Assembly (NCBI GenBank): GCA_022841375.1
Contig: JALHRQ010000005.1
Span: 1-64,000 of the forward strand
Source: Burkholderiales bacterium
GTDB lineage: Bacteria > Pseudomonadota > Gammaproteobacteria > Burkholderiales > SG8-41
Direction of reading: 5' to 3'
Length of the DNA: 64,000 nucleotides
Part shown: piece by piece, positions 16,497 through 25,409 of the stretch
Numbering within the stretch: the first letter of the stretch is position 1
How the letters are laid out: every line of letters starts with the position of its first letter
Translations under genes and position numbers: made by a program
The notes under the pieces: model-generated
What the model was told of the DNA's origin: nothing
What the model saw: the letters and a program-made list of their open reading frames with translations, nothing else
The model's database searches: none

Positions 16497-18062
16497 GTGC
16501 AACACGAAAAAATCCTGATTCTTGACTTCGGCTCGCAATACACTCAGTTGATTGCGCGCCGCGTGCGCGAGCTTCACGTCTACTGCGAACTGCACCCGCA
16601 CGACGTTACTGACGAATTCATCCGCGCTTATCAACCCAGCGGAGTGATTCTCTCGGGAGGCCCGGCATCGGTCTGGGAGGAAAGCACGCCACGGGCGCCT
16701 GAAAGTGTTTACGAGTTGGGCGTGCCCGTGCTGGGCATCTGCTATGGCATGCAGACCATGGCTGACCAACTCGGTGGCAGGGTCGAGATGGGCAAGGTGC
16801 GCGAGTTCGGTTATGCCGAAGTGCGCGCGCACGGCCATACCGCTCTGCTCAAGGACATCCAGGACCGGGTAACCCCCGCCGGTCACGGCATGCTGGACGT
16901 ATGGATGAGTCACGGCGACAAAGTCATCGAAATGCCGCGCGGCTTCAAGCTGATGGCCAGCAACGAAACATGCCCCATCGCCGGCATGGCTGATGAGACG
17001 CGAAAGTTCTATGCCGTGCAGTTCCACCCCGAAGTCACCCACACGCCCCAGGGCAGGGCCTTGATCGAACGTTTCGTGCTGGGCATTTGCACCCTCAAGG
17101 GCGACTGGAGCATGCCCAACTACGTCGAGGAAGCCGTTGCACGCATCCGTCGTGATGTCGGGGACGAAGAGGTCATCCTCGGCCTGTCGGGAGGTGTCGA
17201 CTCTTCAGTGGCTGCAGCACTGATCCACCGGGCCATTGGCAAACAACTGACCTGTGTATTCGTCGATAACGGCCTGCTGCGGCTTAACGAAGCAGATCAG
17301 GTCATGGCTACTTTCGCGCAGAATCTCGGAGTGCGGGTTATCCATGTCAATGCCCGCGACCAGTTCATGGGGCATCTTGCCGGTGTTACCGATCCCGAGC
17401 AAAAACGTAAAATCATCGGTCGTGAATTTGTGGAAGTATTCCAGGCCGAATCTGCAAAACTGCCGAAAGCCAAATGGCTCGCGCAAGGTACCATTTATCC
17501 GGACGTGATCGAATCGGCCGGTGCCAAGACCAAAAAAGCCCACACCATAAAGTCACACCACAATGTAGGCGGTCTGCCGGACACACTGCATCTGAAACTG
17601 CTGGAACCGTTGCGTGAACTGTTCAAGGACGAGGTCCGTGAACTGGGGCTCGCGCTCGGATTGCCTCGCGACATGGTGTTCCGCCATCCGTTTCCCGGTC
17701 CAGGGTTGGGCGTGCGTATCCTCGGTGAGGTCAAGGCGCAATACGCCGATCTGCTGCGCGAAGCCGATGCGATCTTTATCGAAGAACTGCGTGCTTCCGG
17801 CTGGTATGACAAAACCGCACAGGCCTTTGCCGTTTTTCTGCCGGTCAAGTCGGTGGGCGTGATGGGTGACGGCCGGACTTACGAATACGTCGTTGCGCTG
17901 CGTGCCGTACAGACCACGGATTTCATGACTGCGCACTGGGCAGAACTGCCGTACAGCCTGTTGGCCAAGGTGTCGAACCGCATCATCAATGAGGTGCGCG
18001 GAATCAACCGTGTGGTGTATGACATCTCGGGCAAGCCTCCGGCTACTATTGAGTGGGAGTGA
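16497..18062 (+). CDS. guaA: GMP synthase (glutamine-hydrolysing)
   Basis: A 521-residue enzyme that aminates XMP to GMP with glutamine and ATP. A GTG start at 16497 gives [20 protein letters not shown], matching relatives. The class I glutaminase domain shows the nucleophile in GICYGMQ (about residue 82) and the H-E pair in QFHPEVTHT. The PP-loop SGGVDSS marks the ATP pyrophosphatase domain, and the C-terminal dimerisation domain ends in PATIEWE. The last bases are a known integration hotspot, and the gene is followed directly by accessory DNA, so its 3' end may have been supplied by an island. Confidence 0.98.
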   Translation: MQHEKILILDFGSQYTQLIARRVRELHVYCELHPHDVTDEFIRAYQPSGVILSGGPASVWEESTPRAPESVYELGVPVLGICYGMQTMADQLGGRVEMGKVREFGYAEVRAHGHTALLKDIQDRVTPAGHGMLDVWMSHGDKVIEMPRGFKLMASNETCPIAGMADETRKFYAVQFHPEVTHTPQGRALIERFVLGICTLKGDWSMPNYVEEAVARIRRDVGDEEVILGLSGGVDSSVAAALIHRAIGKQLTCVFVDNGLLRLNEADQVMATFAQNLGVRVIHVNARDQFMGHLAGVTDPEQKRKIIGREFVEVFQAESAKLPKAKWLAQGTIYPDVIESAGAKTKKAHTIKSHHNVGGLPDTLHLKLLEPLRELFKDEVRELGLALGLPRDMVFRHPFPGPGLGVRILGEVKAQYADLLREADAIFIEELRASGWYDKTAQAFAVFLPVKSVGVMGDGRTYEYVVALRAVQTTDFMTAHWAELPYSLLAKVSNRIINEVRGINRVVYDISGKPPATIEWE

Positions 18063-18189
18063 GTTAGTGTCACTCCGCACCAATCAACATCGTTCCGAAA
18101 ATAATTAATTTTCGAGTGCAGTCAAATAGTTAGGCTTCAACATCGTTCAACAACGATTAAGAGAAGCCCGACCCTTTTGTCGGTATAGC

Positions 18190-18267
18190 TGACGGTGTAA
18201 TTATCGGTGCCTCGCATCGTCCGAGTGGATACCGTCAGATGGGCTGACGGTATCGCGTGACGGTAGA
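18190..18267. repeat. Cluster of TGACGGTA repeats
   Basis: Within 80 bases there are TGACGGTG at 18190, an inverted pair GATACCGTC / GACGGTATC (18228-18236 and 18246-18254), and TGACGGTAGA at 18258. They lie directly upstream of the integrase relic, where arm-type integrase sites usually are. The same motif recurs at 21847, 21859, 41820 and 44800. The interval 18063-18180 holds only a hairpin-like stretch (ATCGTT / AACGAT at 18142-18157) that could end the guaA transcript. Confidence 0.5.
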
Positions 18268-18278
18268 AGGAGCACCGC

Positions 18279-18353
18279 ATGCTTACCGATCTCAGCCTCA
18301 AAAAATGGCGCCCGACCGACACCACAGCGGCGAAGCGCGACATCCTCAAGTAG
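18279..18353 (+). pseudogene. Tyrosine integrase N-terminal relic
   Basis: A 24-codon frame with a good ribosome binding site (AGAAGGAG) begins MLTDLSLKKWRPTD. This fits the L-T-D-x-x-I/L-K-x-x-K/R-P-x-D pattern that opens integrases with an N-terminal DUF4102 arm-binding domain. It stops after KRDILK, far short of the usual roughly 400 residues. Place just after guaA and behind TGACGGTA repeats supports the reading. The match is short, so this is a reasoned suggestion. Downstream to 18497 there are only inverted repeats, including TTGACGCGCG / CGCGTCAA at 18369-18390. Confidence 0.5.
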
Positions 18354-18497
18354 GGGCGCTAATTTGGCTTGACGCGCGCTCGCGCGTCAACCAAGGCGCT
18401 TGCGCCTCCTGCAGCATGGCTCCGTCCGGGACAAAGTGTCAGAGCTTGGAGGGCAGTCCGATGCCCGGGCTTCCTCTCTTCGACAGCACACCCATCC

Positions 18498-20345
18498 CTA
18501 GTGCGCGGGCGCCAGGCAGGCGTCGACCGCCTCGCCACTCACGGTCTCATGTTCCAGCAGGCGCGCCGTCAGGCGATCGAGTGCGGCGCGGTTGGCGAGC
18601 AGCAGCTCGGCGCAGCCGCGCTCGATGCCCTTGATGATGTCGCGCGCCTCGAAAATCGCCTCGGGGTAGCTGCCCGCTTGGCGCACGCGCTCCGGCAGGC
18701 CGGCGTAGCTGAACGGGCCGATGTCCCTGCTGAAGCCGAACTCGGTGACCATGCGATAGGCGATGTTCGAAACGCGCTCCAGGTCGTTGGCCGCGCCCGT
18801 GGACGCGCTCTCCATCACCAGCGCCTCGGCGGCGCGCCCGGCCAGCAGCATGGTCATGCGCGCCTTCAGCTCCGCTTCGCTCTTGAGCAGGGCGTCGTCG
18901 TCGCTGGTCACCAGCGTCGCGCCGAGAGCCTTGCCGCGCCTGAGGATGCTGACCTTCTCCACCACGCCCACCTTGAGCAGTTTCGCCACCAGCGCATGCC
19001 CCGCCTCGTGCACGGCGATGCGCCGACGGTCGTCGGCGCTCATCGTCGACTGCCCCTCGGCGGCCGGCCCGCCCATGAGGTGCTGCTCGAGCGCGCGCTG
19101 GAAGTGCGCCGGCGTCACCGCCACGGCATCCTCCTTGGCAGCCATCATGGCCGCGGCGTTGACGGCGTTAGCGATCGCCGCCGGCGACAGGCCGCTCGAG
19201 AGGCGCGCCAGCTGGCGGAAATCGGTCGCCCCGCCGGTGCGCAGCGGCGTGGCGTAGAGCGCGAACAGCGCCGCGCGCTCATCCACGGTGGGCAGGCCGA
19301 GCTGGCAGGTGCGGTCGAAGCGGCCCGGCCGGATCAGCGCCGCATCCAGGTGGGCCACGTTGTTGGTGGCGCCGAGCACCACGATCCCCGAGGTGGCGGC
19401 GAAGCCGTCCAGTTCCACCAGCAGGGTATTGATGATGCGGTTGTTCTCCGTCTCGCCCGCGCCGCTGCCGCCGGAGCGCCGGCCCAGCCCGTCGATTTCA
19501 TCGATGAAGATGACGCAGGGCGCCTGGCTTCTCGCCAGCGCGAACAGCTTCTTTACCCGCCGCACGCCAACGCCGAGGAACATGTCGCTGAAATCGCCGC
19601 CCGAGATCGAGATGAACGGCACGTCCGCCTCGCCCGCCACTGCGCGCGCAAGCAGCGTCTTGCCCGAGCCGTAGTGGCCTTCGAGGACGACGCCCTTGGG
19701 CGGCCTGGCCCCCAGCAGCGAGAATTTCTTCGGGTTCTTCAGGTAGGCGACGATGTCCTGCAGCGCCTCCTTCGCCTCCTCGACGCCGATCACGTCCTTG
19801 AAGCGTGTCTGCGGCTTGGCCGCGACCTTGAACAGGCCGGCCGCGCCGCGCAGCGGGTTCATCATCAGGATGAGGAAAAGGATCAACAGCGGCCCGAGCA
19901 GCGACAGCGCGACCGAGCCGTACTGGCGCAGGAACCGCGACAGCGGCGGCGACGGCGGTTGCAGGTCCGGCAACGCGAACACCACGGGTGCCGCGGCCGC
20001 TCGGCTGTCCGCGGGCTGGTCTTTCAGCAACTCGGTGAGCAGGGCGCGCCCCTCGGCGGTGCGCACGTAGTAGCGCTCGCCATCCCTCAAGCCGACGAGC
20101 GCGTATTCGGCCGACAGGCCGATGCTGAGCGCCGCGCCGGTTTTCGCATTCCGCGAGAGCCGGGTGATGTCGTGCTCGGTGGCGAAGTAGAGCGAGGACT
20201 GTTCTTCCATCGCCACGGCGAGCGGATCGCGCCCGCGTTCCGGCGTGTTGACGGCCAGCCACGCGAGCACCGCGGCCGCGGCCAAGGCGAGCGCGATGCC
20301 CGCGCAACGGCGCGGCCCTTTGCGATTCAGCAGTGTTCTCAGCAT
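18498..20345 (-). CDS. FtsH-like membrane AAA+ zinc protease (accessory copy)
   Basis: A 615-residue membrane protease with the FtsH plan: TM1 about residues 13-33, a periplasmic part, TM2 about 144-163, an AAA+ module and an M41 peptidase. The zinc motif HEAGH is at 446-450, with the third ligand probably the D of NDLERVS near 521. Walker B is IDEID at 281-285. The P-loop reads GHYGSGKT (223-230) instead of the usual GPPGTGKT, and the pore loop FVG is FLG. It is diverged from housekeeping FtsH and resembles stress-island copies such as those of transmissible heat-resistance loci. It lies last in a minus-strand cluster after ypfJ. Confidence 0.85.
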   Translation of the reverse strand: MLRTLLNRKGPRRCAGIALALAAAAVLAWLAVNTPERGRDPLAVAMEEQSSLYFATEHDITRLSRNAKTGAALSIGLSAEYALVGLRDGERYYVRTAEGRALLTELLKDQPADSRAAAAPVVFALPDLQPPSPPLSRFLRQYGSVALSLLGPLLILFLILMMNPLRGAAGLFKVAAKPQTRFKDVIGVEEAKEALQDIVAYLKNPKKFSLLGARPPKGVVLEGHYGSGKTLLARAVAGEADVPFISISGGDFSDMFLGVGVRRVKKLFALARSQAPCVIFIDEIDGLGRRSGGSGAGETENNRIINTLLVELDGFAATSGIVVLGATNNVAHLDAALIRPGRFDRTCQLGLPTVDERAALFALYATPLRTGGATDFRQLARLSSGLSPAAIANAVNAAAMMAAKEDAVAVTPAHFQRALEQHLMGGPAAEGQSTMSADDRRRIAVHEAGHALVAKLLKVGVVEKVSILRRGKALGATLVTSDDDALLKSEAELKARMTMLLAGRAAEALVMESASTGAANDLERVSNIAYRMVTEFGFSRDIGPFSYAGLPERVRQAGSYPEAIFEARDIIKGIERGCAELLLANRAALDRLTARLLEHETVSGEAVDACLAPAH

Positions 20346-20423
20346 GGGGTAGGCATGCTGCGCGTAATCGCCTGTTATCGCAAGCGCGGCGAGACATCTG
20401 TGCGCTAGCGCGCTTACAAAGTA

Positions 20424-20690
20424 TTAAAGGACGCACAGCACTGACAGCAGCAGCGCTGGAACGCTGGCGTCATCGGCATCGGTCACGAGCAGCAGGCGCA
20501 TGGCGCCGCCGGTGGCAGCGAACATGCCGAGGTGGTGCTCGTCGTCGGCGACCACGTAGAGGAATTTTCCGACCCGCACCAGCCCGCTTTCGGCGCTCAG
20601 GTGCGCGGGCTGCCCGGGGCCAGGCGCTTCGACCAGATCAAGCGAGCTCAGCACCAGGGGAGCAGCCTTGCGTCTCGCGCTGCGGCGCAC
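20424..20690 (-). pseudogene. Truncated DUF6929-like beta-propeller protein
   Basis: An 88-residue frame begins 2 bases after the ypfJ stop. It has SAESGLVRVGKFLYVVADDEHHLGMF-like content (the SxLVRVG...LYVVADDE signature), which is the first blade of DUF6929-type proteins. Those proteins are several times longer, and here the frame ends in an unrelated hydrophobic tail (LLLSVLCVL) just before the FtsH-like gene. It is therefore probably the N-terminal stub of a deleted gene. Function of the family is unknown. The family call rests on pattern memory. Confidence 0.5.
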
Positions 20691-20691
20691 C

Positions 20692-21501
20692 TTAGAGCGA
20701 GCTGGCGGAGGCGGTATCGCAGTCCTTGGGACGGCCGGAGTCCAGGCCGCGCTTGAACCATCGCACGCGCTGCTCGGAGCTGCCGTGGGTGAACGACTCG
20801 GGCACCACGCGGCCCTGGCCCTGCTGCTGCAGGCGGTCGTCGCCGATCGCAGTCGCCGCGTTGAGCGCCTCGGCGATGTCGCCCGCTTCCAGCTGTTTCA
20901 TGTTGCCGGCGTGGTGTCCCCACACGCCCGCGTAGCAATCGGCCTGCAGTTCCTGGCGCACGGAGGCCTGGTTGGAACCGGCCTTCAGGGTGCCGGTGAG
21001 GTTCTGCACGTGGTGGCCCACCTCGTGCGCGATCACGTAGGCCCGGGCGAAATCGCCGGGCGCCTTGAAACGCGTCTGCAGATCGCGGAAGAACGACAGG
21101 TCGATATAGAGTTTCTGGTCGTCCGGGCAATAGAACGGGCCCATGGCCGACTGTCCGGTGCCGCAGGCCGATTTCACCTGTCCGTCGAAAAGCACCAGCG
21201 TGGGCGGGCGGTACCGGCTGTTCGACTGCTGGAAAATTTTTCCCCAGACATCCTCGGTGCTGCCGAGGACCTTGGCGACGAACTGGCCCACGGCGTCCGA
21301 GGGCGCGCCTTTGGGAACTTCCTGCAACGTTCGCGGGGCAGCGACCTGCTGCGCGACGTTGATCGCCGCGCCCGGGTCGAAGCCAATGAAGTAGGCGATG
21401 ACGGCGATGACGATGCCGCCCACGCCCAAGCCGCCGCCGACAATGCCGATGCCGCGGCGGTCCTCAACGTTGCCGCTCGCCCGCTGGTCCCCCAGTTGCA
21501 T
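20692..21501 (-). CDS. ypfJ: Neutral zinc metallopeptidase, YpfJ family
   Basis: A 269-residue protein with the zinc protease motif HEVGHHVQN near residue 158 and a downstream E in the RQELQADCYAGVWGHH segment, both diagnostic of the YpfJ family. The N-terminus SGNVEDRRG is followed by one membrane segment (about residues 17-40). The catalytic domain should then lie in the periplasm. Physiological substrates are not known. It is the second gene of a minus-strand cluster (short membrane peptide, ypfJ, DUF6929 stub, FtsH-like), suggesting an envelope proteolysis module. Confidence 0.9.
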   Translation of the reverse strand: MQLGDQRASGNVEDRRGIGIVGGGLGVGGIVIAVIAYFIGFDPGAAINVAQQVAAPRTLQEVPKGAPSDAVGQFVAKVLGSTEDVWGKIFQQSNSRYRPPTLVLFDGQVKSACGTGQSAMGPFYCPDDQKLYIDLSFFRDLQTRFKAPGDFARAYVIAHEVGHHVQNLTGTLKAGSNQASVRQELQADCYAGVWGHHAGNMKQLEAGDIAEALNAATAIGDDRLQQQGQGRVVPESFTHGSSEQRVRWFKRGLDSGRPKDCDTASASSL

Positions 21502-21510
21502 GGCGTGAGC

Positions 21511-21585
21511 TTAGCGCAGGCCGAAATATCCGAGCACGATACCGATGATGACGACGAGACCGACGATGTAGACGATGTTGTTCAT
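21511..21585 (-). CDS. 24-residue membrane peptide
   Basis: Starting at the ATG at 21585 with an AAAGG ribosome binding site, the frame encodes MNNIVYIVGLVVIIGIVLGY plus FGLR, a single hydrophobic helix with a basic end. Very similar short proteins (MN-I-YIVG-VV... FFGLR) recur in proteobacteria next to envelope stress genes. It ends 9 bases before ypfJ and would be co-transcribed. A longer frame from 21741 exists, but its N-terminal part looks non-coding. Confidence 0.65.
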   Translation of the reverse strand: MNNIVYIVGLVVIIGIVLGYFGLR

Positions 21586-22465
21586 GGGTTTGCCTTTGCT
21601 TGAGAGGAGGATCGAGGCCCACCCTAGCGCGGCCGGGCCGCGCGCACCGTTCGTCATCACACATATGCTGTGTACGTTGCCTTCATCGGCGCCGCCCGCA
21701 TACATCACCGCGTCAAGCGATTGGACCAGCCTCCTGTACACAAATAGATCCCGACAGATCCTGAAGGGTTACATGCATCAGGCTGTCGATAGTCTGCGAT
21801 ACGTGCCGATAGATGCTGAATGCAAAATTTGGGGATCAGATCCAAATGACGGTGGATCTGACGGTAGAAATGCTACGCCCTGAAAAAAGTTCCAGACGCG
21901 ACAACGGTTTAGAAGTGCCGTTGACAATCGAGTGGGATAACGTTTCGTAGGGCGGAGCAGGGGCCCCGCGCAGCGGGGATGCGACCCCGAAGAAACGCTG
22001 CCCGCGACACCCAGCATTCATTTGCTTGCCACCGACCGTGCGGAGCGGACGTGAGTGGTGCGAAGCGGGATCGCACCATGTTTTATACATAAGTTATTGA
22101 TTTTAAACATAATTTATGCGCAGCCGCCTCTCAGCTTATTTGCGACAAATGGCTCCTGCCACGAACATTCAGCGCCTCCACTGACCATAAACCGTGGCAG
22201 CTCTTTTATGGCTACGCGCTTCTAGCGTCAGCCACGAGCGCGGCGTGTCGTGCAGGCGTGTCTCCCACCAGCCGGGCACTGCAGCGATCCCGGCGCTGAT
22301 CCCATCGGCCAGTAAATCAGCCTGAGCAAACCGGCATGCCGCCGGCACATTTGCTTCTTTGCTCGTTTGCACGTTTGTGCGTTACCGAGCATACAAATCC
22401 ATATTCGCTTCCCATAATCCCAGCTTCTTGGACATCAAAATCCAGGCTCATCCATACGGCCCGCC
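21586..22465. other. Gene-poor junction with island-end repeat A
   Basis: No convincing gene is seen in these 880 bases. TGACGGTGGA at 21847 and TGACGGTAGA at 21859 open a roughly 60-base stretch repeated at 41820. At 21918-21937 a segment reading P-L-T-I-E-W-D resembles the guaA 3' end. From 21951 to 22080 there is GC-rich palindromic DNA (GGGGCCCCGCGCAGCGGGG). From 22080 the DNA turns AT-rich. This looks like an old element end. Confidence 0.45.
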
Positions 22466-23257
22466 ATGACTGTTTCACGTCGTCCAAGAAAGCATCACGT
22501 CAACGCTACGTTGTCTGCATCGCACCGCACGCCTTTGGTTGCCAGTCCGTACGAAATAAAATTGAATCTGCTTCTCGCCGCATTGCCTGACCCGGCACTG
22601 AAACGCTGGTTGCCGCAACTTGAGCTGATCGAGATGCCGCTGGGCCGAGTGCTGTTGGAGTCAGGCGGCACCGGGAGCCACGTGTATTTCCCGACCTCGG
22701 CCATCGTTTCCCTGCTGTATGTGATGAAAAACGGCGACTCGGCCGAAATCGCCGTGGTCGGCAATGAGGGCATTGTCGGCATCTCGCTGTTCATGGGCGG
22801 CAATTCCACGCCCAGCCGTGCCGTGGTGCAAAGCGCCGGCAAAGGCTATCGCTTGAAGACAAAGATCATGAAAGAAGAGTTCGAGCGATCAGGCCCGGTG
22901 ACACACCTGCTGCTGCGTTACACCCAGGCGCTGATCACCCAGATGTCACAAACCGCAGCGTGCAACCGGCATCATTCGCTGGACCAGCAATTGTGCCGCT
23001 GCCTGCTGCTGAGCCTGGACCGTCTGCCGGGTAACGAACTGCTGATGACGCAGGAGTTGATCGCCAACATGCTTGGGGTACGGCGTGAAGGCGTGACCGA
23101 AGGTGCGACCAAGCTGCAGAAGGCGGGGCTGATTCGTTATTCGCGCGGCCGGATTACGGTACTCAACCGCAAGGGACTGGAGAAACGCGTCTGTGAGTGT
23201 TACGCCGTGGTGCAAGAGGAATATGACCGACTCCTCCCGATGGAGTTGGCGGCATAG
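22466..23257 (+). CDS. Crp/Fnr family transcriptional regulator
   Basis: A 263-residue regulator with an N-terminal cyclic nucleotide-binding-like beta barrel (about 35-150) and a C-terminal winged helix (about 180-245) whose recognition helix is MTQELIANMLGVRREGVTEG. The barrel has SGGTGSHVYFPTSAIVSL and GNEGIVGISLF but lacks the cAMP-binding RAA pattern and the Cys set of Fnr, so the signal is unknown. This subtype is common in betaproteobacterial stress islands. The first about 25 residues are unusual and the true start may be later. A fragment of a second gene of this type lies at 49455. Confidence 0.85.
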   Translation: MTVSRRPRKHHVNATLSASHRTPLVASPYEIKLNLLLAALPDPALKRWLPQLELIEMPLGRVLLESGGTGSHVYFPTSAIVSLLYVMKNGDSAEIAVVGNEGIVGISLFMGGNSTPSRAVVQSAGKGYRLKTKIMKEEFERSGPVTHLLLRYTQALITQMSQTAACNRHHSLDQQLCRCLLLSLDRLPGNELLMTQELIANMLGVRREGVTEGATKLQKAGLIRYSRGRITVLNRKGLEKRVCECYAVVQEEYDRLLPMELAA

Positions 23258-23332
23258 CACGGCGATTCACTTCCCTGGCCGGCTGGGTACTATACCGAAC
23301 AGATATTTCGCGGGTGCGAAGCTACTTTCGAT

Positions 23333-23848
23333 ATGTCTGCTGACCGTAATCGGGAGATTACGCCAGCCCTATCGAGGTACAACCGTCTGTATCAATCAAT
23401 GAGCCGAATTACTCCGCAAATCAAGCACTTTGCCCTTCGACTGATGACGCATGAGACGAAGGGCACTACATCCCACGAGACCATCACCACGGAATCTTTC
23501 CGGGTTTTCGAGAAGCTGCAACCGCAACTGGCGGTACTGATGGGGAACGGCGGTTTCAGGGCCTTGCTGACCCGCGCGCTCGCGCTGGCCAAAGCGGACG
23601 TTTCATGGCTGAACATGGTGCGGGTGACTACGGACGGCACTTTGGACGCATCAGGTGGATTTGGAACACAGGTCACACCGGAACAACTGATCGAAGGCTA
23701 CAGCGTTCTGCTCGGCCAGTTACTCGGGTTAATGGTGACTCTGGTCGGCGAGAAAATAACGCTGGGATTACTGCGTGAGGTGTGGCCGAAAATCAAGATC
23801 AGCGATTCGGAATTCGAAAATCAAGGCGCCCATGAAAACTCAAAGTAA
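23333..23848 (+). CDS. Hypothetical protein upstream of kaiC-like gene
   Basis: A frame of 171 codons; starts at 23399 (MSRITPQIKHF) or later are also possible and no good ribosome binding site decides. The central part 'SFRVFEKLQPQLAVLMGNGGFRALLTRALALAKADVSWLNMV' and the ending 'LGLLREVWPKIKISDSEF' look like a conserved helical protein. It overlaps the kaiC-like start by 17 bases, so the two are probably translationally coupled. I do not recognise a named family. A role in the KaiC-like signalling unit is inferred only from this coupling. Confidence 0.65.
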   Translation: MSADRNREITPALSRYNRLYQSMSRITPQIKHFALRLMTHETKGTTSHETITTESFRVFEKLQPQLAVLMGNGGFRALLTRALALAKADVSWLNMVRVTTDGTLDASGGFGTQVTPEQLIEGYSVLLGQLLGLMVTLVGEKITLGLLREVWPKIKISDSEFENQGAHENSK

Positions 23849-25400
23849 GTCCGCTTCGCGCGCAGTGCTGAAAAAAAGCGTGAAAAAACCCGTCAAGGTC
23901 AGGATTCACAAGCTGCCGACCGGCGTGCCCGGTCTCGACGATATCCTCGGCGGCGGTCTCCCCGAATTCTCCTTCAACATCATCGGCGGTTCACCCGGCT
24001 GCGGCAAAACCACGATGGTGCATCAATTCGCCTTCGCCAATGCGACGGAGCAGAAACCGGCGCTTTATTTCACCATCCTGGGCGAACCCGTTCTCAAGAT
24101 GATGCGCTATCAACAACAGTTTGCATTCTTTGACGAATCCAAGCTGGGCAAGACTGTGCGCTTTATCAATCTGTCGGAACTGGTACTGCAGAGGAATCTG
24201 GAAGCGGTGCTGGAGGAAATCATCAAACAAGTCACGTCGGCCAATGCCGGCGTGGTGGTGGTGGATTCTTTTCGCTCTCTGGCGCGCAAAGCGATCAGTG
24301 ATGAGGGTGAAGTGGAGGTGAATTCGTTCATCCACCGCCTATCCCAATTTCTGACCAGCTGGGAAGCCACGACGTTTCTGGTCGGCGAATATGTTGAGGA
24401 AGAGATTCGCGACAATCCGCTGTTTACCATGGTCGATGGTATTTTCTGGCTGTCACAGGTTACCGAGCGGAATTCCGTGGTACGGAAACTGCAAATCATC
24501 AAGCTTCGCGGCCAGTTGACGGTGCCGGGATTGCACACCGTCCGCATCAGCGACGTCGGGGTGCAGGCCTTTTCGCGCACGCTGGGATTGATCGGCAGCA
24601 AATCCAAACCGGTGCGACATCGCCATCTTTCCCTCGGCATTCCCGAACTGGACAAGATGCTGGGCGGGGGCATACTCGAAGGCGACAGCCTGCTGGTCGC
24701 CGGACCTTCGGGGACGGGAAAATCGGCTTTGGCCACGCAATTTATCGCCGAAGGAATCCGTGTCGGGGAACCCGGGATCATGGCCATCTTCGAAGAACGC
24801 CCGGAGGGTTATACGCAGCGGGCAGGCACTTTCGGCCTGAATTTAAAAGCCGCGATCCAAAAAGGAAAACTGGTAGCCCTTTACCTGCGGCCACTCGATC
24901 TTTCGGTGGATGAAACCATGCAGGAGATCCTCGATGCCATCAAACGGATCGGCGCAAAGCGGCTGGTGATCGATTCACTGGTCGGATTCGAAATGGCACT
25001 GGCGCCCGGGTTTCGTGCCGAATTTCGCGAATCACTCTACCGGATGATCGGCGCATTGACCGGTGCCGGGATCACCATTCTCAGTACGGTCGAAGTGGAA
25101 GACAACTTTACTTCACTCCAATTCAGTCATTACGCGATTTCGTTCCTCACCGATGACATCATCCGCATGCGTTATGTCGAGATCGATGGCCAGCTGCGCA
25201 AGGTGATCATGGTCATCAAGATGCGCGGTGGCAATCACAGCAAAGACATCCGCGAATATGTCATCACGGACAAGGGGCTGGTGGTCATCCACCCGCGGCG
25301 AACGGACTACATCGGTTTGATCACCGGAGTCCCGAAGCAAAGCGGTCCGCGTCTGGCGCAGGAGATCGAAGTAGCACCGGAACCCAAGGCGGTGAAGTAG
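23832..25400 (+). CDS. KaiC-like double RecA-type ATPase
   Basis: A 522-residue protein with two RecA-like KaiC domains. Walker A motifs are GGSPGCGKT (52-60) and GPSGTGKS (291-298). The second domain keeps the catalytic Glu pair in FEERPEG, while the first has LGEP at that position, so the halves differ in activity. No KaiA or KaiB gene is near, so this is not a cyanobacterial clock. In proteobacteria such proteins are linked to stress adaptation and signalling with c-di-GMP or kinase partners. A Crp/Fnr gene lies upstream and a GGDEF-EAL gene starts 9 bases downstream. Confidence 0.9.
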   Translation: MKTQSKSASRAVLKKSVKKPVKVRIHKLPTGVPGLDDILGGGLPEFSFNIIGGSPGCGKTTMVHQFAFANATEQKPALYFTILGEPVLKMMRYQQQFAFFDESKLGKTVRFINLSELVLQRNLEAVLEEIIKQVTSANAGVVVVDSFRSLARKAISDEGEVEVNSFIHRLSQFLTSWEATTFLVGEYVEEEIRDNPLFTMVDGIFWLSQVTERNSVVRKLQIIKLRGQLTVPGLHTVRISDVGVQAFSRTLGLIGSKSKPVRHRHLSLGIPELDKMLGGGILEGDSLLVAGPSGTGKSALATQFIAEGIRVGEPGIMAIFEERPEGYTQRAGTFGLNLKAAIQKGKLVALYLRPLDLSVDETMQEILDAIKRIGAKRLVIDSLVGFEMALAPGFRAEFRESLYRMIGALTGAGITILSTVEVEDNFTSLQFSHYAISFLTDDIIRMRYVEIDGQLRKVIMVIKMRGGNHSKDIREYVITDKGLVVIHPRRTDYIGLITGVPKQSGPRLAQEIEVAPEPKAVK

Positions 25401-25409
25401 GAGCCATTC

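Noticed and set aside
18228..18267. CRISPR-like short repeats
   Set aside because: Only a few 8-9 base motifs with irregular spacing and both orientations; no spacer structure and no cas genes.
18369..20408. 679-codon plus-strand open frame opposite the FtsH-like gene
   Set aside because: Arg, Gln and His-rich antisense artefact; the minus strand carries clear AAA+ and zinc motifs.
22169..22372. 67-codon minus-strand frame in the junction
   Set aside because: No ribosome binding site, no family resemblance, and situated in repeat-rich non-coding DNA; possible relic but not supportable.
23832..25400. Circadian clock kaiABC locus
   Set aside because: No kaiA or kaiB is present and the first domain lacks the Glu pair, so only a KaiC-like ATPase is supported.
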